DNA of 33,624 bases, taken from positions 1 through 33,624 of the IMG/VR virus record IMGVR_UViG_3300034094_000003; one strand, given 5' to 3'. This document shows, piece by piece, positions 1 through 7,517 of this stretch (positions are counted from its first letter, which is position 1; every line of letters begins with the position of its first letter). A model generated the notes under the pieces. The model ran no database searches and was not told the origin of the DNA. It saw only the letters and a program-made list of their open reading frames with translations. This stretch comes from a virus. The translations under genes were made by a program, and so were the position numbers.

Positions 1-45
1 ATTGAATTCCGTAACGACGAATACCTTTGTTTGAAGAAAAAACTC

Positions 46-73
46 TTGACATATCAATAAGAAAATATATTTT
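46..73 (+). promoter_or_regulatory. putative promoter for the portal operon
   Basis: TTGACA at 46-51 is followed after 16 bases by TATTTT at 68-73 (TATATT at 66-71 is an alternative -10). Transcription would begin near 80, just before the ATG at 89. It shares an exact TTGACA with the promoters at 28595, 28750 and 33007, but its -10 differs from theirs. The assignment rests on sequence only. Confidence 0.5.
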
Positions 74-88
74 CCGACGAAAGGCAAG

Positions 89-466
89 ATGAAACTGAAA
101 AACAAGAACCTCGCTCCAGTCGGTGGCTTTTACTGGCGTTATGAGATCAAGCGCGATAAACTCACATTCCCCGCGATTGTTTACGGAAGCACATGGAGTA
201 GTTTGATGCAGAACATTCAGAAAGACTATCGCTCCAACGGAGTTGAACTTCCAAGTAACATTGAGCAGTTGGTCGAAGATCAAATCTGCCAACGCCAACC
301 AAGTGATCGTTGCTGGTATAGTGATGGACTTGGAGATAGGATTGCACAGGTTATTCACACAGTAGCCAAGACTACTGACAAAGTTTTAGGAACTAAACTT
401 GAGCATAAAGCTCGCGGATGTTCTTCTTGCAATAAACGCAGGAATGCTCTTAACTCGTTATCGTAA
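89..466 (+). CDS. small CxxC-motif phage protein of unknown function
   Basis: A 125-residue protein without a recognisable enzyme domain. Its C-terminus carries CSSCNKRRNALN, a CxxCxxRRxxLN pattern I recall from small phage proteins next to structural genes; two further cysteines lie mid-protein (around 67 and 75). The four cysteines could bind a metal, but this is inference. The start is supported by AAAGG just upstream of the ATG, one of the few Shine-Dalgarno-like sequences in the window. The stop codon lies inside the palindrome at 458-473, which precedes the portal gene. Its place directly before the portal suggests a head-related or packaging-accessory role, but no function can be assigned. 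Confidence 0.8.
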   Translation: MKLKNKNLAPVGGFYWRYEIKRDKLTFPAIVYGSTWSSLMQNIQKDYRSNGVELPSNIEQLVEDQICQRQPSDRCWYSDGLGDRIAQVIHTVAKTTDKVLGTKLEHKARGCSSCNKRRNALNSLS

Positions 467-473
467 ACGATAA
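458..473. repeat. palindrome TTATCGTAAACGATAA before the portal gene
   Basis: First copy of the recurrent palindrome, with arms TTATCGT and ACGATAA around a central AA. It overlaps the stop codon of the upstream gene and ends 5 bases before the portal ATG at 479. It occupies the place where a Shine-Dalgarno sequence would be expected; none is present. Confidence 0.9.
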
Positions 474-478
474 AAATT

Positions 479-2950
479 ATGCTATCCATCGGAAACGACA
501 ACTTCTCACTTGCTGTCTTAGATCAAGACGGCAAACCACCAGAAACACGAATCTCCAACGCAAGTCACGCTTGGAACATAGCAAACCATTTAAGGTTAGC
601 TAATATCGGGCGTGAAAACAAAAGGATTCGTATTTTTAAAGCGTATAAATCTTTTCCGCCTACGGGTTACAGCAAGCTCGCTGAAAAGCGACTACCTTGG
701 CAATCTGACGTAAACTACGGACAGCTTGCATTCATTGTTGATAACCAGAAGTCCAGTTACTACGATGTTATTACAGAACGGCAGGCTTGCTGCACGATCA
801 AAAGTAAATTTGGCAATGAAAAAGAACGCCTCGTTAACTCAGAGAACATCGGAATCGCATTTGACCAAGCAATCCGCGAATGGCCCGGATACCTCTACAA
901 CACAGAGCAAGACCTTGAGGAAATGTTGCTGTATGGAAAAGGAATCGGAATGTGGGATAGCCCACTCGGATGGATGCCAGAACACGTTTACCTCTCCGAC
1001 CTTCTCTTTCCAGACGACATTAGGATCGACTTTTGCAACCTTGAGGAGTTTGTCCGCCGTGTCCGTCTGACCCCATACGAACTCTACAAGAAGATCGAGA
1101 ATCGTGCGGCGGCAGAAGCAATGGGATGGAATGTGGACGCAGCAATTGACGCTATCCGTTTCCATCGCGCATTTAGCAACAATCGCAAGACCCGTGAAGA
1201 TTTCTTCCGCACAATCAGCGAATCTGGATTCAACTGGTCACTCTCCGTAAACCAAAAGATCGACCTCTACGAAGTTTACTGGAGGGAGTTCGACGGCAAG
1301 ATCAGCAAGGCAATCATCCTTCAAGACTACCAACCCATCTCGGACTACATCAACTCCAACATTAAAGGAGCAGGCAAGATCAGTGAAGATGATGTCAGAA
1401 GCCAACATGGGTTTATGATGCTGAAGATTGGACTCTTCAACTCATGGGATGAGATTCTGTATATGCTGACAGACTCGGTTGGCAGTGGACTATTCCAAGA
1501 CATCAAAAGCCAAGCGGAATCGGCATTCGTCGCCTGCCGCCAGTATGACTTCACAATGAACTCGTTGGTTGATGCCGTGCGCCTCAACTCCATGTTGATG
1601 ATCGAAGGTCAAGGGCCAGATGCAACAAAGATGTTGAAGCAAATGGAATGGTTGCCTATTAGCGTAATGCCAGATGGCGCAAAGTTTATCCAAAACCGCT
1701 TCCAGCTTCCAGTAGCAGAAAGCATGAGCTTCATGCAGTTCTTCATGGGAGATATGTATCGCGGCATGGGTCAGTATCGCATCAATGCTCCTACCGCTGG
1801 TGGAAAACAAAGGACAAAAGGCGAAGCAGAACTGGATGCCGCCGAGTCAGCCAAACTATCTGGAACTCAGATTCGTCGATTCAACGAGTGCCAAACACTT
1901 TACTTCAAACAACTCTACAAACGTTTTGTAAATGCCAAGTCCAGCGATGATGGATACGAGTATGTTAAGAAGTTCTATGAAGTATTGGAAGAACTCGGAA
2001 CTCCGAAAGAAGCCGCTGCTTGGAAGAACATCACAAGCATCCGTTCCAATCTAATCAACGGAGCAGGTAGCCCGTCATTCAAACTTATCACAGCAGAAAA
2101 GTTGCTTGGTATCACAGCAATCACTCCAGCCAACGAAGGGCAAGAGAACGCAGTTAAAGATGCAATCGCGGCACTTTCTGGCAGGGACAATGTAGCTCGC
2201 TATCGGAATACCAAGCCAACTAAGATTACTGATACCGCTCGCGTAATCGGGTTTGAAAATGCTGGAATGACGGATGCGTTCGTTAACCCGCAAAACTTCC
2301 CTGTATTGCCAACTGATCCACATATCGAACACGCTGTTGGTCACTTGCAGGACATGATGATGCAGTTGCAGATGAACCTGCAATCTGTTCAGCAAGGTCA
2401 ACCAGAGCTTGCAGAACTTTCCAAAGCAGTCCGTTCAGTCAAATTCAAAGGTGGTCACATCATGGCGCACGTTGAATATATCAGTAAGGATGAATCCAAG
2501 CAGGACTTCTTGAAGCAATTCATGCAGGGAATGAATGAAGCACAAGCAATGGCCGACGAACTTCAACAAGTTTACGTCCAAATGGCTGAAGCTGAAGCTC
2601 AGAAATCTGGTCAACCTAACTCCGAGGAAGACATCAAACTTCAATACCTCGCTGCTAAATCTGGTATCGAAATCGACACCAAGAAGAAGCTCGCCGACAT
2701 CTCAATTGGCAAGGCTTCTATCAGTCACGCTCAACGCACTGAGCAGCGCAAGGAGCAAGGCATTACTCAACTCGCAACTCAAAAAGCTAAAGCCCGTTTA
2801 GAGATTCAGAAAGAGAAATCCAAGCAAGTGGCAATGCAAGGTGAAGCTCCAGAGATGGAAGAAGAAGAAACCGAAGAGGTTGAGACTCCAGAGGCAACAG
2901 AAGTAGTTGAGATGGAAGAGACTCCAATGCAGACACCAACACAAACATGA
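479..2950 (+). CDS. portal protein
   Basis: An 823-residue protein, in the size range of large podovirus portals. The portal forms the dodecameric ring at one capsid vertex through which DNA is packaged and ejected. The call rests on size, on its position directly upstream of a scaffold-like gene and the capsid gene, and on overall character: a long alpha-beta body with a helical, Q/A/E-rich C-terminal third (about residues 640-780) and a very acidic tail from about 785. No single diagnostic motif was seen. The start follows the palindrome at 458-473 with no Shine-Dalgarno sequence. The stop overlaps the next ATG (ATGA), so translation is probably coupled. Confidence 0.75.
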   Translation: MLSIGNDNFSLAVLDQDGKPPETRISNASHAWNIANHLRLANIGRENKRIRIFKAYKSFPPTGYSKLAEKRLPWQSDVNYGQLAFIVDNQKSSYYDVITERQACCTIKSKFGNEKERLVNSENIGIAFDQAIREWPGYLYNTEQDLEEMLLYGKGIGMWDSPLGWMPEHVYLSDLLFPDDIRIDFCNLEEFVRRVRLTPYELYKKIENRAAAEAMGWNVDAAIDAIRFHRAFSNNRKTREDFFRTISESGFNWSLSVNQKIDLYEVYWREFDGKISKAIILQDYQPISDYINSNIKGAGKISEDDVRSQHGFMMLKIGLFNSWDEILYMLTDSVGSGLFQDIKSQAESAFVACRQYDFTMNSLVDAVRLNSMLMIEGQGPDATKMLKQMEWLPISVMPDGAKFIQNRFQLPVAESMSFMQFFMGDMYRGMGQYRINAPTAGGKQRTKGEAELDAAESAKLSGTQIRRFNECQTLYFKQLYKRFVNAKSSDDGYEYVKKFYEVLEELGTPKEAAAWKNITSIRSNLINGAGSPSFKLITAEKLLGITAITPANEGQENAVKDAIAALSGRDNVARYRNTKPTKITDTARVIGFENAGMTDAFVNPQNFPVLPTDPHIEHAVGHLQDMMMQLQMNLQSVQQGQPELAELSKAVRSVKFKGGHIMAHVEYISKDESKQDFLKQFMQGMNEAQAMADELQQVYVQMAEAEAQKSGQPNSEEDIKLQYLAAKSGIEIDTKKKLADISIGKASISHAQRTEQRKEQGITQLATQKAKARLEIQKEKSKQVAMQGEAPEMEEEETEEVETPEATEVVEMEETPMQTPTQT

Positions 2951-3192
2951 CAACAGACAAAGTAAAATCCCTATGCGCGGCAATAACCTCACACGAAGAC
3001 TGGAACAAACTACAGGCGTATTTACTACTTAATGTAAACCCACCAGAAGGAGTAACCACGCTTATCCATGCAATCAAAACTATTGAAGCTATTGGAACAG
3101 AGGAGCAGGGAGCATTCAAAAAAACAAAAGTTGCTGGAAAGCATAAAGAGCCAGCGGACATCACTGTTGACCCAGACCTCGACGAAATCTAA
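2947..3192 (+). CDS. small acidic protein between portal and scaffold, unknown function
   Basis: An 81-residue protein whose ATG overlaps the portal stop (ATGA at 2947-2950). The N-terminal two thirds look helical; the C-terminal end is charged and finishes in DPDLDEI. No family recognised. The overlap with the portal and the three-base gap to the scaffold-like gene argue for a real gene translated with the head module. A head-assembly accessory role is inference from position only. Confidence 0.7.
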   Translation: MTTDKVKSLCAAITSHEDWNKLQAYLLLNVNPPEGVTTLIHAIKTIEAIGTEEQGAFKKTKVAGKHKEPADITVDPDLDEI

Positions 3193-3195
3193 TTT

Positions 3196-4479
3196 ATGGC
3201 AGACCCAAACGACACAGCAGAAGTAATCAAGGAACTGAAGGCTAAACCTCAAGTTCCGATTAAAGGTAATACATCTGACTTCCTCAAGAAGTTCAGCAAA
3301 CAACAATCCGACGAAGGCAAGCCAAGTGCTACCAATGTTGGTGATCCTAACCTTGGAATAGCAAAATACAATGAAGAAGAACCACCAGAAGAAGTGGCGG
3401 GAGTTACCGAAGCTGAAATCACATCTGACCGAACAGGAAAAAAGAAAGGGTTCGTTGAGCGACAAATCGAAGAAAACCGAAAGCTCAAAGAAGAACTTGA
3501 GAAATACAAGAAAGATGAAATCCCCAAGTTTGAAACCAAAATCCAAGAACTTGAGCGAATGGTCTCCGAGTCAACATCGACTAAAGAAGCCAACCACTAC
3601 CAAGAACAACTCAACAAAGCCAACCAAGAGAAGTTGGAAGTTGAGCAACAACTATCAGAACAGATCAAAGAGCTTCGGGGTAAACTGGACTTCCACGACA
3701 TCACAAGTAATCCAGATTTCAAAAAGACTTACCTCGATCCTATCAAAAGCACCTACGATACTGCGCGACAATTGCTATCGAATGATCCAACTCTTCTTTC
3801 GACATTCTCCCGTGCTGTCAATGCAAATGCCTCCATCTTCAATGCGTCCTCCGAAGAGGATCGTAGAGCGGCAGAAGCCGACCGCGACCAAGCGTTCGAT
3901 GAAATCACGAACAGTCTCTCGCAGTTCAAACAGTATCAATTCGCGGAGCAAGTCAACAGCTTCATCAAAGCAACTCAAGGACATCACGCTGCTCTTGTCA
4001 ACTTTGAAGAAACCAAGCAGAATATCCTTCAAACCGCTAAACAAAAAGAACAAGAAGGCAGGAACAAGTATCTGAACCAGTGGCGTGAAGGCTACAAGAA
4101 TACTCAGCAGGAGATTGACCGGGCAACTGAAATCCCAGATACAATTGCTGACTACATGAAGGAGAAGGGAATCAAGTATGACATCTCCCGCGACGAGGCT
4201 ATTGCTCTGGCAGCTACCCAGCAGACCAATGAGCAGGCATCAGTTGAAGACATGAACCGACTGATTCACCAAGGCCGCGCCTATCAGAAGATTCAAGCAC
4301 AACTGAAAGCATACCAAGAGATGGTAAAAGAGAAAGATGAGTATATCGCACAACTAAAAGGTTCGTCGCGCATTTCGTCATCATCAAGTGCATCGGATTC
4401 CCAGAAACCAAGAATGAGCATCACGGAAGGACTGGCTGCTAAACTTGCGAAGTTCTCGCCGCAAGGTCGAACAGCATAA
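3196..4479 (+). CDS. scaffold-like coiled-coil protein
   Basis: A 427-residue, highly charged protein rich in E, K and Q. Residues about 85-160 form a clear coiled coil, and a second helical stretch covers about 290-395; the C-terminus is basic and Ser-rich. It lies between the portal and the capsid gene, where scaffolding proteins that template procapsid assembly and are later removed are normally encoded. Composition, length and position all fit; no catalytic motif (for example a prohead protease) was seen. The gene ends 29 bases before a strong terminator, so it closes the first transcription unit. The start ATG follows AATTT with no Shine-Dalgarno sequence. Confidence 0.65.
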   Translation: MADPNDTAEVIKELKAKPQVPIKGNTSDFLKKFSKQQSDEGKPSATNVGDPNLGIAKYNEEEPPEEVAGVTEAEITSDRTGKKKGFVERQIEENRKLKEELEKYKKDEIPKFETKIQELERMVSESTSTKEANHYQEQLNKANQEKLEVEQQLSEQIKELRGKLDFHDITSNPDFKKTYLDPIKSTYDTARQLLSNDPTLLSTFSRAVNANASIFNASSEEDRRAAEADRDQAFDEITNSLSQFKQYQFAEQVNSFIKATQGHHAALVNFEETKQNILQTAKQKEQEGRNKYLNQWREGYKNTQQEIDRATEIPDTIADYMKEKGIKYDISRDEAIALAATQQTNEQASVEDMNRLIHQGRAYQKIQAQLKAYQEMVKEKDEYIAQLKGSSRISSSSSASDSQKPRMSITEGLAAKLAKFSPQGRTA

Positions 4480-4508
4480 GCCTTACATTCTTGAGTCTGG
4501 TCATAGAC

Positions 4509-4551
4509 GGGGGAGGTAGTTTGGTATGACTACCTCCCCCAAACTTTTTTT
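4509..4551 (+). terminator. strong intrinsic terminator after the scaffold gene
   Basis: A perfect 12-bp stem (GGGGGAGGTAGT at 4509-4520 with ACTACCTCCCCC at 4529-4540) encloses an 8-base loop and is followed by AAAC and seven T residues. It separates the portal-scaffold unit from the capsid unit, which has its own promoter 12 bases downstream. Confidence 0.9.
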
Positions 4552-4562
4552 AAAAATATCGC

Positions 4563-4591
4563 TTGACATAGTAAATAGTTGGTTGCAATGT
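4563..4591 (+). promoter_or_regulatory. putative promoter for the capsid gene
   Basis: TTGACA at 4563-4568 with a weak -10 (CAATGT) 17 bases downstream at 4586-4591. The -35 is exact and lies just after a terminator and before the structured capsid leader, so promoter activity is likely, but the -10 matches poorly. Confidence 0.5.
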
Positions 4592-4603
4592 CCCGAAAAG
4601 AGA

Positions 4604-4753
4604 AATCCGAAATTATCGTTTACGATAAAATTAGGGATTCAGCCGCACTCTGGCTGGCGAGTTTTCGACCTCGCATGAAAAACGATTTCTGGACAGAAGA
4701 AACTCTGGGTTGAGTCCAGCAGAGGAAACCAAGCACTCGCTTGCTATTCCTCT
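4604..4753 (+). promoter_or_regulatory. structured 5' leader of the capsid mRNA
   Basis: This stretch can fold into successive hairpins. 4604-4639: AATCC/GGATT enclosing the recurrent palindrome. 4641-4655: AGCC/GGCT. 4657-4674: GCGAG/CTCGC. 4689-4719: CTGGAC/GTCCAG. 4721-4753: AGAGGAA/TTCCTCT with an inner AAGC/GCTT. The following 50 bases to the ATG are A-rich and unstructured. It could stabilise the capsid mRNA or control its translation. The region 4480-4805 holds no supported gene. Confidence 0.55.
4613..4628. repeat. palindrome TTATCGTTTACGATAA in the capsid leader
   Basis: Same element as at 458 but in opposite orientation (centre TT instead of AA). It lies about 20 bases downstream of the likely -10 of the 4563 promoter, where a bound protein could block initiation or early elongation. 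Outer AATCC/GGATT pairing extends it into a longer hairpin. Confidence 0.9.
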
Positions 4754-4805
4754 GTGGCATAGTTGGCGGTGCAAAACTAAAACTAAACCAAAATCAAATA
4801 AATCA

Positions 4806-6215
4806 ATGAGCGATCAACTCTACTTCAATAGTTGTGCCGAGATTGACAGTTTCTTCCGCGAGGGCCGCGAATATTTCAACGACCTCTATGTGAAGAAGCT
4901 CGTCACCAACTCTGCATATTTCACCCGTTTCGAGGAGCAAGCATGGCCCCTTAACCACACAACCGAACAGAAAGCATTCCGCTTTGGCCGTGGATTCCAC
5001 GATCCTTGCGCTCCTTTCCGCACGATCACCGACACCTACTGCGAGACTGATTCTTGCGATAGCAAACCCGAAGTCATCCAACGCCCCGGCACTGAGAGCT
5101 ACACTTTCGAGCTTCTCCGTAAAGAGATGACCACTGACTGGATTTGCGTTGAGAGCCTTCTCTATCGCCTCTTCCCCGCTGAAGAGATTCTCCAGTTTGA
5201 GGAGTCGAATGCCCGTATCACCAAGAACGTCCACGAAGAGTTCCTTCGTTCCAACTACATCGGTGGTTCTGGACACAAATGGATGGGTATCACCACGGAC
5301 GACGGCACTTACTGCGGACTCGTTGACGATGCAGCATGGTTCGTTCCAGAGCATACGCTCAACAACGAAGCTGGTTACGACCTCTGCGCTCTTCGCGTTA
5401 AGATGGCTCCAGCCGACCTCAACAAGATCGCTTATCTCTCGCTTGATATGCTCGACGATGCTCTCGTTGACCTCCAAGACGAAGATGACGCTTTCCGCCT
5501 TGATCTCCAAGACGCGACTGGTCAGCCTTTGCTCGACATCGTTATCCCTGATCCTCAAGTTGGCCGTGCGCTTTACTTCCAAGCCAAGCGCAACAATGGT
5601 TACTGGGATGCTAACACGGACTTCGATGAACGCCTTACCCGTCTGAAGCTCGGCATCAATCGTATCATCGGCGACTACGCCTTCGGTTACGACATCAACG
5701 CCGCTCGTTTCAACGCTGACACTGCCTTCAACGCTGGTCTCGCTCCATTCAATGAAGCTGATCCTGCGACATGGGCGCGTCTCGTTCGTGTGCCTCGTTA
5801 CATCAAGACTGTTCTTGAAAACGGATGCGCTTACGTTCCGAACAAAGCCTACCGCAATGCCGACTTCGGTATCTCGGTTGCTATGGTAAACAAAGCAATG
5901 TGCAAATGGACAATGCCATCCTCGACTGGATACGGCCAAGCCCAACAAATGACCCAGAACTACGCTGGTGATTGGGAATGGAAGAACCCAGATTGGGAGT
6001 GCAACCGCTGGCGCAAAACGGGCTTCTATCAAGCCCAGTTCCGTCTGGCCGCACAGGTCAAAGACCCAACCATCATGCACTCGTTCCTGCATCGCCTGCC
6101 TAAGAGCAAGAACCTCTATGGTTCCTGCTGCCCAGTTCAGAGCTACATCGTTCCTGAGAACAATCAGGACTGCTATAGCTGCGCTGGTGTGGGTGACATC
6201 GTTGTGCCTTCCTAA
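4806..6215 (+). CDS. major capsid protein
   Basis: A 469-residue protein. The call rests on position after portal and scaffold, a dedicated promoter and long leader, and a codon choice richer in C-ending codons than its neighbours, as expected for a very abundant protein. The ATG at 4806 is preferred over the in-frame ATG at 4710: the extra 32 residues fall inside the hairpin-rich leader, and an A-rich unstructured stretch precedes 4806. The protein has 14 cysteines, including CC near the C-terminus and clusters around 60-75, which is many for a capsid protein and could allow disulfide cross-links in the mature shell (inference). I cannot place it in a capsid family by motif. Confidence 0.75.
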   Translation: MSDQLYFNSCAEIDSFFREGREYFNDLYVKKLVTNSAYFTRFEEQAWPLNHTTEQKAFRFGRGFHDPCAPFRTITDTYCETDSCDSKPEVIQRPGTESYTFELLRKEMTTDWICVESLLYRLFPAEEILQFEESNARITKNVHEEFLRSNYIGGSGHKWMGITTDDGTYCGLVDDAAWFVPEHTLNNEAGYDLCALRVKMAPADLNKIAYLSLDMLDDALVDLQDEDDAFRLDLQDATGQPLLDIVIPDPQVGRALYFQAKRNNGYWDANTDFDERLTRLKLGINRIIGDYAFGYDINAARFNADTAFNAGLAPFNEADPATWARLVRVPRYIKTVLENGCAYVPNKAYRNADFGISVAMVNKAMCKWTMPSSTGYGQAQQMTQNYAGDWEWKNPDWECNRWRKTGFYQAQFRLAAQVKDPTIMHSFLHRLPKSKNLYGSCCPVQSYIVPENNQDCYSCAGVGDIVVPS

Positions 6216-6223
6216 GTTAAATA

Positions 6224-6251
6224 GGGGAGGGGCTTATTCAAGCCTCTCCCC
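6224..6251 (+). terminator. GC-rich hairpin after the capsid gene, no U-tract
   Basis: GGGGAGGGGCTT at 6224-6235 pairs with AAGCCTCTCCCC at 6240-6251 (one G-U pair, 4-base loop). No run of T follows, so it is more likely an mRNA-stabilising or attenuating hairpin protecting the capsid message than a full terminator. Confidence 0.6.
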
Positions 6252-6275
6252 ACAACCTTAAATAAAATACAAAAT

Positions 6276-6890
6276 ATGTCTAATTCACGACCACTCGCTT
6301 ATGATCGCGTCAACCTGTTTGGCCCGATTGCCGTTAACCTCCTCGCTGCTGGAGACGCTGACCTCCTCGTTCTTAATGACGAAGACACCAAGTTCTTTCC
6401 AACAAGCATCGTTCTGGAAACTGCCTACGCTCGCGGAACCACTGCCACCGCCCCAATTGTAGTCGTTGACAACGGAACCACTGGCGAAGATCTTACTTCC
6501 TCGCTGACCATCACGGACGCTCTTGATAACCAAGGCCGCTACAATCCTCTCGCGCTTGTTGCCAATCCTTTCGTCATCACTGGCTCCCGCAAACTCCGCT
6601 TGCTCAAATCCACTGTTGGACTCGGCCAAGCTACTGCTACCCGCGCTCGCACCGCTGGCGTTGCTACAATTGTTACTGGTGCTGCTCATGGTTTTACCAC
6701 GGGTGATGTCATTACGATTGCCAGCATGACCGACACTACGTTCAATGATGTGCAAGCTGAAGTTACAGTTGTTAACTCAACTACCTTCACCTACGCAAAC
6801 GCTGGCGTAAATGTTACCTCCGGTGCTGATACCGCTGGACGTGTTGGCGCACTCTACGTGAATGCCTACGTTGTTGGTATCTACTTCTAA
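6276..6890 (+). CDS. capsid-associated or decoration-type beta protein
   Basis: A 204-residue, beta-rich, Thr/Val/Ala-rich protein directly after the capsid gene and sharing its C-ending codon style, suggesting high expression. Residues about 125-190 follow a pattern I recall from modular phage virion proteins: an ATIVTGAAHGFTTGDVITIA-type strand pair, then a TTFTY strand. A head decoration or head-tail accessory role fits the position between capsid and tail genes, but this is inference; a tail protein is also possible. It is bracketed by two GC-rich hairpins (6224-6251 and 6902-6929), as though its message were processed or stabilised separately. The ATG follows an A-rich stretch without Shine-Dalgarno sequence. 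Confidence 0.55.
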   Translation: MSNSRPLAYDRVNLFGPIAVNLLAAGDADLLVLNDEDTKFFPTSIVLETAYARGTTATAPIVVVDNGTTGEDLTSSLTITDALDNQGRYNPLALVANPFVITGSRKLRLLKSTVGLGQATATRARTAGVATIVTGAAHGFTTGDVITIASMTDTTFNDVQAEVTVVNSTTFTYANAGVNVTSGADTAGRVGALYVNAYVVGIYF

Positions 6891-6901
6891 ACCTCAACCT
6901 T

Positions 6902-6929
6902 GGGTGGGGAAGTAAACCCTTCCTCACCC
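6902..6929 (+). terminator. GC-rich intercistronic hairpin
   Basis: GGGTGGGGAAG at 6902-6912 pairs with CTTCCTCACCC at 6919-6929 (one G-U pair, 6-base loop). The downstream TACCCCTTTTCT is only weakly U-rich. It resembles the hairpin at 6224-6251, and the next gene starts 17 bases later, so partial termination or 3' end protection is likelier than full termination. Confidence 0.6.
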
Positions 6930-6946
6930 TTACCCCTTTTCTAATT

Positions 6947-7213
6947 ATGGCTTGCTTCACCGATCTCGACTACCGCAATAAATCCTATCCTTTCGTTCAA
7001 ACAATCGCCGCCGCTGCTGGCATTGATCCAATTTCTTATGGTTGCTATGACTCGGCAACTGATGCCGCTAAACTCTACCAATTCTATGTTGGACTCGCAA
7101 CCATCGGTGGTCTCACCCCAGTTACTCAAAACTGCTTTGTGCAAAAAACTGAAGACCAGCAATACTATCTCACTAACGAAGCTCTTGCTGCCGCTCTTAA
7201 CCCTGTTACATAA
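6947..7213 (+). CDS. small virion-region protein, unknown function
   Basis: An 88-residue protein with three cysteines (MAC at the N-terminus, GCYD, NCFV). No family recognised. It lies in the densely packed structural region and begins with AATTATG. The stop codon directly abuts the palindrome at 7214-7229. Size and position would suit a minor capsid or tail component; nothing in the sequence proves it. Confidence 0.65.
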   Translation: MACFTDLDYRNKSYPFVQTIAAAAGIDPISYGCYDSATDAAKLYQFYVGLATIGGLTPVTQNCFVQKTEDQQYYLTNEALAAALNPVT

Positions 7214-7229
7214 TTATCGTAAACGATAA
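7214..7229. repeat. palindrome TTATCGTAAACGATAA before the 7235 gene
   Basis: Exact copy of the 458 element. It begins on the base after one stop codon and ends 5 bases before the next ATG, so it fills almost the whole intergenic gap. Confidence 0.95.
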
Positions 7230-7234
7230 CTCCT

Positions 7235-7516
7235 ATGGCACTCTCTCAAAACTGCTTCAAAGAAAGCACACCCGATGTGCAGAACTGGGAACTTCTGCAA
7301 CAAAGCATTGCTATTGAAGAAGCAATCGCCGCGCTCCAAGGTTTCCAAATCCCCGAATACGACGAGATCGACATCACCTACTACGGAGTGACCAACAACA
7401 TCGCAACGGTCATCTACTCCAACGGTGGAAGCCCCGTTGCCACGCTGACCTTGACATATGCTGTCCAGCCACCTACAGATGATGACGCTAATCTTGTGAA
7501 TGTAACCATTTCCTGA
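7235..7516 (+). CDS. small tail or fibre-associated protein
   Basis: A 93-residue protein with a helical N-terminal half (two helices at about 14-38) and a beta C-terminal half. The C-terminal pattern YDEIDITYYGVTNN followed by IATVIYSNGG and ATLTLTY is one I recall in phage tail-associated proteins ending in repeated strands. It sits one base before the fibre gene at 7518 and is preceded by the palindrome at 7214. A baseplate or fibre-attachment role is inference. Confidence 0.65.
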   Translation: MALSQNCFKESTPDVQNWELLQQSIAIEEAIAALQGFQIPEYDEIDITYYGVTNNIATVIYSNGGSPVATLTLTYAVQPPTDDDANLVNVTIS

Positions 7517-7517
7517 T

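Noticed and set aside
4657-4674. tRNA T-arm-like hairpin GCGAG-TTTTCGAC-CTCGC
   Set aside because: No matching acceptor, D or anticodon arms around it; it is better explained as one of several leader hairpins.
4710-4805. Extended N-terminus for the capsid protein starting at the in-frame ATG 4710
   Set aside because: The extra 32 residues lie in a hairpin-rich leader and look unlike coding sequence for a capsid; an A-rich unstructured stretch precedes the ATG at 4806.
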